A DNA stretch of 64,000 nt from G963702155 sp963702155 (GCA_963702155.1 OY969717.1:1798001-1862000); one strand, 5' to 3'; counted from the stretch's first letter, positions 9,403-18,731 are shown. The notes: a model not told the origin generated them from the sequence alone. Numbers and translations: made by a program.

Positions 9403-10596
9403 ATGGCAAATGGTATATCAACACTGGGGCAGTCTTTAGCGCAGATAGAGCGTTTGAAAACCCAGCAACTCAAATTAAATAATTTGACGCAGCAGCTGTC
9501 GAGCGGCAAAAAAACCCAAAAATTTTCAGGCCTGAATACGGATGTCCTTGTTTCAAAACGTGCACGTGCAACATTGAACACAACAGATAATTATATTAAT
9601 AATATAAAAATAGCAGAACGCCGGATATCATTGACGCTTAATACGATTGAAGAATTCAAACAACAAGCCGAGAATTTTTCAAACGCTTTGATCGGTTTTT
9701 TGCAAGAGGGTACGCATCAAAAAGGTGAAATTGTATATTTTGATGATCCAGTTACACCTGATGAGGTAGAACGAATCCCCGTAGGCATGACATCTGCCGA
9801 GCCTGATATAGATCTATCAACCTTACAAGATTTGGCCGGTAATATTTTTGATCTTATGGCAGATCTTATGAACGAGCGCGATGGAGAGCGATATTTGATG
9901 GCGGGCGCGCAAACGCTTTCTCAACCCATAGATAATGCGGGGCTGGTCGATTCGGCTTTGGATGCATTGCTTAAAGATTGGAAAAACGGCGCGATCACAA
10001 CCAATGATCTGATTGCAGATATAAAAGATCGCACAACCAATAACGGAAATCCGGATGCAATAACAGATACAATCATTGGATATTCAAGCGAACTCAGTTC
10101 TGGCAATACCAAAGATATTTTTGTGCGTACGGATGAAAAGGAAGAAATAAATTATACCGTTCTGGCCAATGAAGACCCCTTCCGCGATATGTTGGTTGTG
10201 ACTGCGTATTTTAGAAACGACAATCTCCCCCCTATTGCCGATCAAGTTGATCCCGAAACATTTACAGTATTAACTGAAGGTGCGCCGGGTGCGAATGTAA
10301 ATGAGCAAAAGGAAAACTTTTACGCTATTTTTGAAGAAATGGCCAAAATGGTGGGCAATGCCATAGATGAATTAGACGCGCGCGCTTTCAAGCTAGAAAA
10401 TGCGAAAGTAAGATTGGACGAAGCCAAGCGAGATCATACCCAACAAAGAAATGTTTTGCTTGCAACAATTGGTGATACAGAAGATGCAGATATAAATGAA
10501 GTGGCGCTTCAAATTAATTCTTTAAGCATTCAATTAGATGCATCCTATCGTGTAACGGCGCGTGTTTCTGAGTTATCGCTCGTGAATTTTATATAA
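9403..10596 (+). CDS. flgL: Flagellar hook-associated protein 3 (FlgL)
   Basis: Encodes 397 residues. It forms the second hook-filament junction ring, on which flagellin assembles. The N-terminal helix (ISTLGQSLAQIERLK...LNNLTQQLSSGKK) and C-terminal helix (NEVALQINSLSIQLDASYRVTARVSEL) are typical of the flagellin/FlgL family. It lies 38 bases after flgK, presumably in the same sigma-54-driven transcript, and ends just before a strong terminator. Flagellin itself would be a similar match, but the position after flgK, the 397-residue length and the FlgL-type start favour FlgL. Confidence 0.88.
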   Translation: MANGISTLGQSLAQIERLKTQQLKLNNLTQQLSSGKKTQKFSGLNTDVLVSKRARATLNTTDNYINNIKIAERRISLTLNTIEEFKQQAENFSNALIGFLQEGTHQKGEIVYFDDPVTPDEVERIPVGMTSAEPDIDLSTLQDLAGNIFDLMADLMNERDGERYLMAGAQTLSQPIDNAGLVDSALDALLKDWKNGAITTNDLIADIKDRTTNNGNPDAITDTIIGYSSELSSGNTKDIFVRTDEKEEINYTVLANEDPFRDMLVVTAYFRNDNLPPIADQVDPETFTVLTEGAPGANVNEQKENFYAIFEEMAKMVGNAIDELDARAFKLENAKVRLDEAKRDHTQQRNVLLATIGDTEDADINEVALQINSLSIQLDASYRVTARVSELSLVNFI

Positions 10597-10623
10597 AATA
10601 TTAAAAGTGCAATATTAGAAGAT

Positions 10624-10663
10624 AAAAAAACCGCATTTGTTATTTTAACAAAATGCGGTTTTT
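10624..10663. terminator. Rho-independent terminator, probably bidirectional
   Basis: An inverted repeat (AACCGCATTTGTTA against TAACAAAATGCGGTT, one bulge) is flanked by an A run on the left and a T run on the right. It lies between the convergent flgL and the TcpQ-like gene and could stop both transcripts. Confidence 0.85.
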
Positions 10664-10708
10664 GTAATCTATAAAAAATAAAGCAGTTTTAAAAAGATTA
10701 TTAATTAA

Positions 10709-12568
10709 TTATCCTTCATTAATAATCAATTTGGAATACCGCTCGACAGTACCGATTTTTTCTTTTTCAAACACAACCATCAAACCGCTCGTATTGGGAG
10801 GCAGGGCTTCAGCGAGGGCAGTTTTAACAGCCATCTCAAACGTTGATTTGAGTGCAACATTCTCATCCAAAGTCGGGTTTTTGCTAGTATTCCAAATAAC
10901 ATCTATATTTGCATCTTTTGCCCATGCGTCGATAACATCTTTAAGTTTCTGCCCTTTATCGGCAGTAAAAGACATGATTTCGTGCTTCGGCATTGCAGAT
11001 GCACTAGCTTTCAAAGGGATTGCTGCCACTTGATTGGGTGAAGGCATCAAAGACGAGGATGCATTTGATGCCTGTCCCGGATCTGCAATAATATTTCTTC
11101 GCGGTGTAGCTGGCTTTGGATCAATGGAAACTTGGCCGGCCTTTGCTTTAGGTTTCATTGGAGATGTCTGCTGTGCGGACATGGTTGTCTCGGGCATTTT
11201 CAACAATGAATCATCCTGCATAGGCATATTATCTATCATCATATTATCAGATGCCAAAACACTTGCATTCTGTGTGCGGATAACAACTTTATTTTCCCTA
11301 AGCTCACCCTTAAGACCAAGTGGCATCAGCATGTCTTCCATAACCTGATACCACGGCTTACCACCATTCCATGATGCAAAAGCACCAGGATTAACACTTT
11401 CTCCAAATGAATAAGCATAAGATGGCGGAACAATTTGTTGCAATGCAAGCGCCAATGGCATATCCGTACCAAAACCTTCTATAATACTGCTATCAGCGTT
11501 TAGAACATCATCCGCACTAATCGAAGGCGCAGTATTTTGGGTAATATATTTCCCCGAAACGCCTTGCACGGCGTCTGCCTTGGAAAGATTTGGATAGGGG
11601 TTGATTTGCAAACCGCGTTTTTTTGCACCTTTAACAGCGCTTAGAGCTGGGTCTTGATTACGTGCAGCTTCTGGTTGATCTGCAGCCATATCTTGAGACG
11701 CGGAATCTTTCTGACTTGGTTTGCCTTTTGGCGGAATAATAGGCGCATTATTAGTATTGATATTATCAATAATATCTTCTGTCACCGGCGCATCATCCGG
11801 CACTATAACCATTAATGTAGGTGCATTATCCGCAGGTTGTTCAACATCAAAAGCTTGAACAGGATCCATCTTTGGAGGCGCGGTTAAATCTTCCGTTGCC
11901 AAAGGCTTGGGCATTTCAGGCTCACGGGAATGCATCATATCTTCGGGTGCAGGCGTAAGATCGCTCGGAACTTGGCGTTCCTGTTGCCAATAAATAACGG
12001 TTTCAATATTTTCTTGCGGCGCGTTCTGCAATTCTTTTTCTTCTAATGTAGCGCTGGCAGGTTTTACATCGGCCACGGCATTATTGTCTGTCGGCTTGGC
12101 CGTAACATTAATAGATCGTATAACTTGTTTTTTAGGCGCAGGTGCTTGTTGTAATTGTTCGGCCTGCTGGGTAACAGGTACTGGCGCAGAATAAGAGGGC
12201 GTAGCTTTTATCACAGGAACAGGTGCTTGCGGCCTTGCTGGAGCGGGCTGAACAATATTTTGTTGTTGCGGTATTTGCGCTAATGGCGGCTGCATAGCGG
12301 GTTTTGGTGCAGGAGCAGGCTCCACGGTAATTTCCACATCAATCTGCTGTGCCGAGTCCTCGCGCATTGGTGTCATAGTGCTATCAACCGGTTCAACCGG
12401 AACGGCAGGTCTTACAGCAGGCGGCGTTGCAGATTTAGGAGGCACCCATTCAAATCCTGCGTGCGCAGAACCGCTTGTGCTTAGGATTAATAGACCTGAA
12501 ACACCGGTGAATAAGGCCGCTGATAATAAAGCGGAAGAAGAACGATATTTAAATCGATTTTGTGACAT
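10709..12568 (-). CDS. Proline-rich periplasmic protein with two TcpQ-like domains, probable T4SS envelope component
   Basis: Encodes 619 residues from the ATG at 12568, preferred over an upstream in-frame start because AAGGAAAC lies 9 bases before it and the signal peptide (ending SAHA) then starts normally. A Pro/Gln/Ala-rich linker of about 300 residues follows. Two small alpha/beta modules end the protein: about 366-433 (SYAYSF...PWYQVMEDMLMPLGLKGEL) and about 531-615 (KLKDVIDAWAKDANIDVIW). Both resemble the TcpQ/PilL C-terminal fold, related to the STN/N0 ring domains of secretins and DotD. It is encoded downstream of icmT and dotDCB, so an outer-membrane or peptidoglycan-spanning role in the same machine is likely. 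It could instead belong to a pilus. A flgL-side terminator lies just past its stop. Confidence 0.6.
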   Translation of the reverse strand: MSQNRFKYRSSSALLSAALFTGVSGLLILSTSGSAHAGFEWVPPKSATPPAVRPAVPVEPVDSTMTPMREDSAQQIDVEITVEPAPAPKPAMQPPLAQIPQQQNIVQPAPARPQAPVPVIKATPSYSAPVPVTQQAEQLQQAPAPKKQVIRSINVTAKPTDNNAVADVKPASATLEEKELQNAPQENIETVIYWQQERQVPSDLTPAPEDMMHSREPEMPKPLATEDLTAPPKMDPVQAFDVEQPADNAPTLMVIVPDDAPVTEDIIDNINTNNAPIIPPKGKPSQKDSASQDMAADQPEAARNQDPALSAVKGAKKRGLQINPYPNLSKADAVQGVSGKYITQNTAPSISADDVLNADSSIIEGFGTDMPLALALQQIVPPSYAYSFGESVNPGAFASWNGGKPWYQVMEDMLMPLGLKGELRENKVVIRTQNASVLASDNMMIDNMPMQDDSLLKMPETTMSAQQTSPMKPKAKAGQVSIDPKPATPRRNIIADPGQASNASSSLMPSPNQVAAIPLKASASAMPKHEIMSFTADKGQKLKDVIDAWAKDANIDVIWNTSKNPTLDENVALKSTFEMAVKTALAEALPPNTSGLMVVFEKEKIGTVERYSKLIINEG

Positions 12569-12765
12569 AATAACACGTTTCCTTGAAATGGTTGCTCTAT
12601 TTGCCGCTTTAAAAACTGCAAACAAGGATCCTTTTTAATAAATTCTTTGCTAAAAAACAATAGAGAGATACACGCTAAAATACAAGCACATTCAAAGAAT
12701 AGATTGTAAGTGCATCAATTAATAACGAGCGTTTTAAGTATATGATTTGAACAATAAAAGGTGTT

Positions 12766-13068
12766 TTAACCAAAATCTCTAAAGCGTTTTTTAAAGGGCG
12801 GCAAAACGCCGTATCGAACTTCTCCATTAATGGCGCGTCTTAAAGCGCGCATGGCGGAAGGAAATGTCAAACCCTTACGTTCCAGATATCTGAATGTTGT
12901 TAATGTTACAAAAGTAAGCACAAGCGTAGACATCCGCGCATAGACAAGTAAAAGCGGCAATGGGAGGGCAGATCTAGCATCATACGCGATAAACCGCACT
13001 GTTCGCATTGTATTGCGCCAATGCCAATTAACTTTTTCCTGTAAGTTGTCGAGTTGTTCGCCGGCCAT
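12766..13068 (-). CDS. icmT: Dot/Icm-type T4SS inner-membrane protein IcmT
   Basis: Encodes 100 residues. The N-terminal part (WHWRNTMRTVRFIAYDARSALPLPLLLVYAR) matches the WR-x-T-x-R-x-RF-x3-DAR-x-A-P-LL pattern of IcmT/TraK of the Dot/Icm and IncI conjugation systems, followed by one hydrophobic segment (about 45-62) and a basic tail. IcmT is a small inner-membrane protein required for Dot/Icm function in Legionella. The ATG is preceded by AGGGGAA. The gene lies between dotB and the TcpQ-like gene on the same strand. The family call rests on the motif and context; the sequence is short. Confidence 0.75.
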   Translation of the reverse strand: MAGEQLDNLQEKVNWHWRNTMRTVRFIAYDARSALPLPLLLVYARMSTLVLTFVTLTTFRYLERKGLTFPSAMRALRRAINGEVRYGVLPPFKKRFRDFG

Positions 13069-13188
13069 AATAAGCGTATTCCCCTATTAAATAGATTTTG
13101 CTGTCAGGTTTAAATTAAAACTCTTTATCTAAGATAGACAGTATATATTAAAAAGGTTATAAGAAACAAATTTAAGAAAATTCCGATT

Positions 13189-14343
13189 TTATCCGGTACT
13201 GGATGACAGCAAAAGATAATGACGGCGATCAATTTTACCTTGCTCAAAGACAAGCTCTGCAGATTTTTCCATAGTCTGACCATATTGACTGATCATCCGC
13301 TGAATTTCATTTGGCCATTCGGTAAAATGCATATCCATAAGCTTCTCTCGCACTTCATCAGGAAATTTCATCCATTCTCTTACACCAATACGCCCGCCGC
13401 CAACACGCGGAGCAAGGGCTTGTGTAACAATAAGACGCAAGGTTTCCATCAGCGCAATGGCGCGCTCTTCTCGTTCCGCCATTTCATAGGTTGAGAGCAT
13501 TCTCTGCACGGTATTGGCAACGCCTAGCGTGTGAGTTGTTGTATAAACCGCATGACCTGTCTGCGCCGCTTCGATAGAGGCACTAATCGTTTCCCGATCA
13601 CGGGATTCCCCGACCAGAATAATTTCCGGCTTTCGTCGTAAGGCATTCCGAACACCGTGCGCAAAATCAGGCAAGTGACGCGGTATCTCACTTTGTGATA
13701 CAAGGGATCGCGGGCTTTGAATTGTATCATAGACATATTCAATCGGCGCTTCATAGGTCAGCATTTTGCCGCATCCTTGTGGTCGTTCCAAAAGCATACG
13801 ATTGCCAGCCGCAAGTAGTGTAGACTTACCTGAGCCAGTAGGCCCCGTAATAATAACCATACCCTGACGCGGCGCCCAGGCATCCATAATTTCTTGTTCA
13901 ACCCCCAAATCCTTAAGCGTTGGCGGCTCGCTAGGCAGTGCGCGCATTGTAATTTGTGCAGAATCCCGCCCGCGCGATAAAATGGCCGTAATATTGACTC
14001 GGAATCGAATACGCGTATATCGGTCGGGGCGAATTTCATATGAAACATCCAGATCTTTGGCAGATGCCAGACGCGCCTGAGCTTCCGGCCCATATATGCG
14101 GGATAAGAATACAGCCATATCCGCGGCATCTATATTACGGTAAGTGCCGGGGTATAGTGTGCCATGAATCTCGTTATAAACTGGACGATCATTTTGAATG
14201 GTAATATCAGATGAGTTTTGCTTTACGCACCACAAAAGCAATGGATCAACCATCTCCTCCATAAAACGCGCCGGTTCATCCGGCCAGGTTTCGGCGAAAT
14301 TATCCTCCGGTTTAAGAAGGCTTATCGGTTTGCGGGTTTCCAT
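13189..14343 (-). CDS. dotB: Dot/Icm-type T4SS ATPase DotB (PilT/VirB11 superfamily)
   Basis: Encodes 384 residues, close to Legionella DotB (377). It is a hexameric cytoplasmic ATPase that energises substrate transfer. The Walker A motif GPTGSGKST is at 167-175, the Walker B-like IILVGESRD at 241-249 and the family His (HTLG) at 271. The N-terminal domain with the RFRVN segment is typical of PilT/DotB. The start overlaps the end of dotC by 22 bases, which suggests translational coupling. The order dotD-dotC-dotB is the same as in Legionella. A PilT retraction ATPase is the alternative, but dotC and dotD upstream decide for DotB. Confidence 0.9.
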   Translation of the reverse strand: METRKPISLLKPEDNFAETWPDEPARFMEEMVDPLLLWCVKQNSSDITIQNDRPVYNEIHGTLYPGTYRNIDAADMAVFLSRIYGPEAQARLASAKDLDVSYEIRPDRYTRIRFRVNITAILSRGRDSAQITMRALPSEPPTLKDLGVEQEIMDAWAPRQGMVIITGPTGSGKSTLLAAGNRMLLERPQGCGKMLTYEAPIEYVYDTIQSPRSLVSQSEIPRHLPDFAHGVRNALRRKPEIILVGESRDRETISASIEAAQTGHAVYTTTHTLGVANTVQRMLSTYEMAEREERAIALMETLRLIVTQALAPRVGGGRIGVREWMKFPDEVREKLMDMHFTEWPNEIQRMISQYGQTMEKSAELVFEQGKIDRRHYLLLSSSTG

Positions 14344-15218
14344 TCATCAAATCCGGTCATAAGTTCAGGAACACCGGTAATTTGTACAGCGCGATCACCG
14401 ATACGCATTTCATCCCCATCTCCGGTAATGCCGCGATCGACTTGAAGGGCGTAAGGAGGGGAAATCATGCCTTGAGCAAGTAGCATGCGGTATCGCACCA
14501 TACCATTAAAATCAGCAACCATTAAATTAAGCTGATTTTGAAAAATACTGTTGGCCTGTTCAAATCCAAGATCCCAGCCTTCTACAACCTTTTTAATCCA
14601 TAGCTCGCGCTCTTCTGGTGTATTTGGAAGAAGAACATCGGGCGGCGGCACAACCAAATCCCATTCACGCGCCAAATATGTGCGCCAGTTCCGCGGTGCA
14701 GATACAATTTTTGCATTCATTACGATGTTATAAATTTTATCTGAGACAGCCGCTGTCTGGCCATCGCCTTCAATAAGCATCGCATTTAAAGATTCGGTTA
14801 AAATGGGCGGTTCAATCAAAAGCCCTGAAGGGGCAGGTATTAAAAGCTCCCTAAAATTGAAAACCTTATCTAGATAACGGTCACGTGTATCAAGCTCTAA
14901 CTGAATTTCATATGTACGCGCCGCAAGACCGCCGCGCGCGCCATAAGAGATAGCAGCCTCAGTAATCGCATCCTTGCGTAAATCAAACGGTAGTATCTTT
15001 TCATCAAGCGTTTCGATTTCTTTTTGTAAAGTTTGAAGCTTTTCTAGTGTTGGTGGCTCTGGCGCATCTTCTTTTTGCGCGGAGAACGCAGGCTTTGCAT
15101 TAATAATCTGCGCGCTCACAGGGCTTAAAACAGACGAGAAACCAAGCGATATTACAATCCCTCCAGCAAGTAGGAGGGAAGAAATCGGTGGCTGAATTTG
15201 TTTTAAAATATGGAACAC
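14322..15218 (-). CDS. dotC: Dot/Icm-type T4SS outer-membrane complex protein DotC (TraI-like)
   Basis: Encodes 298 residues (Legionella DotC about 303). DotC is part of the outer-membrane ring with DotD and DotH. Diagnostic stretches are YGARGGLAARTYEIQ, RYLDKVFNFREL, PPILTES, NWRTYLAREW, LLPNTPEERELWIKKVVEGW and DGDEMRIGDRAVQITGVP. A signal peptide is present (hydrophobic about 12-36, end near VSA), but unlike Legionella DotC there is no lipobox cysteine in the first 60 residues. The gene lies between dotD (24 bases upstream) and dotB (overlap). Confidence 0.88.
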   Translation of the reverse strand: MFHILKQIQPPISSLLLAGGIVISLGFSSVLSPVSAQIINAKPAFSAQKEDAPEPPTLEKLQTLQKEIETLDEKILPFDLRKDAITEAAISYGARGGLAARTYEIQLELDTRDRYLDKVFNFRELLIPAPSGLLIEPPILTESLNAMLIEGDGQTAAVSDKIYNIVMNAKIVSAPRNWRTYLAREWDLVVPPPDVLLPNTPEERELWIKKVVEGWDLGFEQANSIFQNQLNLMVADFNGMVRYRMLLAQGMISPPYALQVDRGITGDGDEMRIGDRAVQITGVPELMTGFDEWKPANR

Positions 15219-15242
15219 GATGCGAATAAACCTGTTTTAATA

Positions 15243-15749
15243 TTACATGCTTGCGCCAAGATTGGACACATATTGAATTTCAACAACACGATTGCGACTA
15301 TCAACTTTAAGATCTGCGCGACTGCCTAGTTGTAAACCGATGTCGCGGAAAACATCGATAATAGGCTTATTTTCAATATCGACATTGATAATGACAGGAA
15401 CAGGCGGGACATCACCAAGTGTAAGGAATGTATATCCAGCGCGATCAGCCAGAGTTTCGGTCATGGGCTCAACCGGACCAACCCAGCTCACCGTAACAGC
15501 GCGGCGCAATTCCGGCGGTGCATTATCAACCGGCTCCATGGAAACGTTTTCGGCGCGCGCACTTTCTACGGCGGCCAAAGTCTCTAATGCAGTTGACGCT
15601 CTATCCGCCGCATCAGCTAACATCGCAGAGACAGAATCAGGCGCGGCAACTAACTGCGCGCTGCCGTTACTAAAAGCTTTGCCGGTTTCACATCCCGTCA
15701 ATAACACTAAAGCGGAAAAACCTAAAAAAAGAGAGCGGGACTGAAACAT
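15243..15749 (-). CDS. dotD: Dot/Icm-type T4SS lipoprotein DotD
   Basis: Encodes 168 residues from the ATG at 15749 (Legionella DotD 163), chosen over an upstream start because AAGGTAG precedes it and the lipoprotein signal then begins correctly. The lipobox is LLTGC at about residues 15-19, so the protein is predicted to be acylated and outer-membrane anchored. The C-terminal domain (PVPVIINVDIENKPIIDVFRDIG...) resembles the secretin N0-like fold of DotD/TraH. It is the first gene of dotD-dotC-dotB; 24 bases separate it from dotC. Confidence 0.85.
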   Translation of the reverse strand: MFQSRSLFLGFSALVLLTGCETGKAFSNGSAQLVAAPDSVSAMLADAADRASTALETLAAVESARAENVSMEPVDNAPPELRRAVTVSWVGPVEPMTETLADRAGYTFLTLGDVPPVPVIINVDIENKPIIDVFRDIGLQLGSRADLKVDSRNRVVEIQYVSNLGASM

Positions 15750-15961
15750 AAATTCTACCTTACCAATAACCACTTTTAAAAAAGTAATCGTATTTGTTTT
15801 ATCAACCAATAATTAAATTTAAAAATCCTAAATTTAAAAATCCGTGCAAGCCTATCTTAAAATAAACCTTTACTAGATTAACCTTTACCAATAACAGGCG
15901 CAAGACGCAAAATTTACCTTCTCTGTCTTTATTTTGCAAATACTGCGCTTTTTAAATTACA

Positions 15962-16375
15962 TTAACGGCTGCCTTTAACCAGACCGTTATCTTGTAGAAC
16001 TGTAATAACTTTCTTTTTATATTTTGATCCGTGCCGTGGTGTACGCGAATGATAATGTGCAATCGCTTGGCTCAAACTACGGGTTTCATTGATATGCCCT
16101 TTTAATATCCATGCTGCAACCCCAACATTAGTACAGGCGTCATCCCGTACCCATTTTTTGGCCGTATTCTCGCTAACGCCCCATTTTTTGGACAGCTCCG
16201 GCATCCATATTGTATTAATCTGCATAGGCCCTAAATCATAGGAACCATTTGTATTCCGCACTTCCTGCCCAATCTTTCCACCTTCGACTTTGTAAATGCC
16301 AACAAGGACAGCGGGAGGAACAGAATAAGTCTGGGAGGCAAGCATAAGGCAAGCAGCGATTACTTTAGCGGCCAT
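15962..16375 (-). CDS. Lytic transglycosylase-like protein (SLT domain)
   Basis: Encodes 137 residues from the ATG at 16375; a TTG at 16417 would add 14 residues. The SLT fold spans almost the whole protein: VLVGIYKVEGGKIG holds the probable catalytic Glu, followed by NGSYDLGPMQINT and the C-terminal SQAIAHYHSRTP. Such enzymes open peptidoglycan for T4SS or pilus assembly (VirB1/PilT-like). Neither start gives a good signal peptide, which is odd for a periplasmic enzyme; export by another route or a misjudged start is possible. It lies 212 bases upstream of dotD on the same strand. Confidence 0.7.
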   Translation of the reverse strand: MAAKVIAACLMLASQTYSVPPAVLVGIYKVEGGKIGQEVRNTNGSYDLGPMQINTIWMPELSKKWGVSENTAKKWVRDDACTNVGVAAWILKGHINETRSLSQAIAHYHSRTPRHGSKYKKKVITVLQDNGLVKGSR

Positions 16376-16529
16376 ATCAGATATCCAAATTACGCGTAAC
16401 ACGCGCGTAAAAATCAACTATATAAAATGCATCATTATATTTATATGTAATCATATTATGTATTGTTATACAAATATTTTCCATCCGTCACGTTTTATTT
16501 TCTTAAGGTTTATCTGGCCTTTAAGGTAT

Positions 16530-17564
16530 TTACGTGTCGCCATTCTGGGCGTCTGGAGGGGGTTTTTTGAAAAAGGATAAAGGCGAACCGCTGCTTTGAT
16601 TTTGTGCCCGCGCGTCTTCAGAGTCCTTTGGCTGTGCGGGTATGGGTGGTGTAGGCGGCTTTGCTATTGCCTCATTAGGTGGTTGCAAAGGCGCCTCCAA
16701 GGGTGTTTCAGAAGGAGTCGCCTGAACAGGGTTGGCTTGAGGCGCAACACTGCCCTGAGCTTCTGTACTATGCTTTGACTGCCGAGAAGGATCTAGGTTG
16801 AAAATTAAAGCCTTAACCATCTCCAGCTGTGTTTCAAAAAAGGCCCATACAGTATTGATATCTGCATTCGCACCCTCTTTTCCGATACGCGCAGTTTCTT
16901 GCGTGTGGCTAGCCGCATAGAGTTTACATACACTTTTTAAGAAGACAAGATCAAGCAATTTTCCTTGTTCTGGTGATTGTAAATCATGCTCATCTATTAA
17001 AATATGTCGCAATGTTCGGACATGCGTAGTTAATCTTTGCGCTGTTTCAGGTATAAGCGTTTCGATAGCTTGCCCAAACTGGAAACGGGAAAGCGCTTCT
17101 ATAACCGGAACAAATGCATCAATATACTGAATATTATGTTGAGCCGGATCAAATGCCTTGGCATTGGCTTTCAATGCCTGAAGCCGAGCCGCATTTTCAT
17201 CGGAAAATGTAAAATTATCGGCAAAGGTAAGCACAGCCTGCACAGCCTCGCTCATATTCTTGATATCAGTTTCACTGCTAATCGTTCCAGTTTCACCGTA
17301 ACGCCCCGCAATCATTTGCCCGCCAAGCGCTGCCAAAGCAACACGAACCGCATCGTTTTGCGCGCTGATATCGGCAAGATCGGCACTACGTCCCATTTCG
17401 ATACTAAGCTCTATCGACTTTGCCAAAAGACCAGCCATATTTTGCGCAGTGGTTTTATTCTGGGCATCACCTTTTTGCCCATCACTAGCTTTCATAATAG
17501 AGATAGCCAACGGCGTGCCAAGTTGTTCCAAAAGAGTAATCAAATAAGGGGTGCGACCAGTCAT
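16530..17564 (-). CDS. Unrecognised helical protein with Pro-rich tail, T4SS neighbourhood
   Basis: Encodes 344 residues. No signal peptide or membrane segment is seen. Residues 1-240 are predicted largely helical (for example NMAGLLAKSIELSIEMGRS and TTHVRTLRHILIDEHDLQSPEQGKLLDLVFL). Residues about 250-344 are low-complexity, rich in Pro, Gln, Ala and Ser. It is encoded 155 bases upstream of the transglycosylase on the same strand, so a cytoplasmic role with the secretion system is possible. I do not recognise the family. Confidence 0.6.
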   Translation of the reverse strand: MTGRTPYLITLLEQLGTPLAISIMKASDGQKGDAQNKTTAQNMAGLLAKSIELSIEMGRSADLADISAQNDAVRVALAALGGQMIAGRYGETGTISSETDIKNMSEAVQAVLTFADNFTFSDENAARLQALKANAKAFDPAQHNIQYIDAFVPVIEALSRFQFGQAIETLIPETAQRLTTHVRTLRHILIDEHDLQSPEQGKLLDLVFLKSVCKLYAASHTQETARIGKEGANADINTVWAFFETQLEMVKALIFNLDPSRQSKHSTEAQGSVAPQANPVQATPSETPLEAPLQPPNEAIAKPPTPPIPAQPKDSEDARAQNQSSGSPLSFFKKPPPDAQNGDT

Positions 17565-17702
17565 TATAAAATGTCTAAATTGTTATTGTAAAAAATCATA
17601 CAGTTAAGCTTAATAAGCCAACAGCATAGAATATGAACAAAATAAGACTACAAAAGCAACTTTTTAATGCGCTAACTGCAGATACAGTTGGTACAGTCAT
17701 GT

Positions 17703-17740
17703 AAAAACCCGCATTTAATAATTATAAATGCAGGTTTTTT
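17703..17740 (-). terminator. Rho-independent terminator after the dsb-like gene
   Basis: AAAACCCGCATTTA and TAAATGCAGGTTTT form a 13-pair stem with one mismatch and A/T runs on both sides. It lies 37 bases past the stop of the thiol-isomerase gene on the minus strand and separates it from the secretion locus. Confidence 0.8.
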
Positions 17741-17776
17741 AAAAATTGTTTAAAAGTAAATAGGCGCGTTTGAACC

Positions 17777-18637
17777 CTATCCGTTCGCGGCAATATCCCC
17801 GACAAAGGATTCCACATCTTTTGGCTTACCGCGTACAAGTTTTACTTTACCATCTTTGCCTCGGTAAATTATCATCGGTGTCACATCAAATTTCCATGAC
17901 TGCATCACAGCCATATTCCGCTCAACCCCTTGTTGGTTGATATCGGCCTTTGCAGGCAGGGCGGCTTTATCATCGTTTAAGTGATTATACCAGCGTTCTT
18001 GAGGATTGGGCGCGGCCAGTAAAAATGCCGCCTGCGCTTTGGTTTCGTCTTTAAATCCAATAGGAATCATACGCACCTGTACACGACCTTTATCAATATA
18101 ATCATCTTTTAAATCTTGGATAAAGGAATGACAATGCGGACATTGCGGATCAATAAAGCTGTATACTACGGGTGCGCCGCGCGTACCTAGGGGAATCCAG
18201 TTTGAAGATTCGATATCATTGTAAAGGCGCTCTGAAGGCGTTAAGGATGCAGGATCGGTTTGCGTAGGAACATGGTTGGCCGCCAACTCAGGCGCTGCAA
18301 GTGTATCAAGCAAATCATCGCCATTCTTACGAAGCTTTTGGACTTGTTGCGCAGTCACAAGTTTACCTGTTTTATCAAATAAGACCCCCATCAAAAAGGC
18401 CTCACCACTTGGCATGACATAAAAATATTGTTCCTGCCCGCTTTTGATCGTAAGCCAAGCGTCAAGCCCGTGATCGCGCCCCAAATAACGCACTTGCGCC
18501 CCTTCGGCGACCAGATTTTTAATCGGATCAGGCATGGTTGGAATGGCATCCTGCGCCAGTGCAGGTATAGAAAAAGCAAAAGCGCAGGCTATGGTAAGAG
18601 CGCTAAGGCGAAAAGAACGTGTAATAGGGAAAGGCAT
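17777..18637 (-). CDS. DsbC/DsbG-like periplasmic thiol:disulfide isomerase
   Basis: Encodes 286 residues from the ATG at 18637, preceded by GGAG; longer in-frame starts would add a hydrophobic stretch with no ribosome-binding site. The signal peptide ends at ALA. The thioredoxin fold has the CPHC active site at 166-169 in YSFIDPQCPHCHSF and the cis-Pro motif VTPMIIY. The N-terminal region resembles the DsbC/G dimerisation domain (YVMPSGEAFLMGVLFD). It would correct or protect cysteines in exported proteins. The secreted paralogues at the window start have conserved cysteines and are plausible clients, which is inference. It follows gmk on the same strand. Confidence 0.83.
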   Translation of the reverse strand: MPFPITRSFRLSALTIACAFAFSIPALAQDAIPTMPDPIKNLVAEGAQVRYLGRDHGLDAWLTIKSGQEQYFYVMPSGEAFLMGVLFDKTGKLVTAQQVQKLRKNGDDLLDTLAAPELAANHVPTQTDPASLTPSERLYNDIESSNWIPLGTRGAPVVYSFIDPQCPHCHSFIQDLKDDYIDKGRVQVRMIPIGFKDETKAQAAFLLAAPNPQERWYNHLNDDKAALPAKADINQQGVERNMAVMQSWKFDVTPMIIYRGKDGKVKLVRGKPKDVESFVGDIAANG

Positions 18638-18731
18638 ATATATGTATCTCCATATGCAAAATAACGTTGAGGTATAAAAACAATATGATGAAACAAAGTA
18701 TAAAAGCAAGCAAAGCAACAAAAATAAGGTC

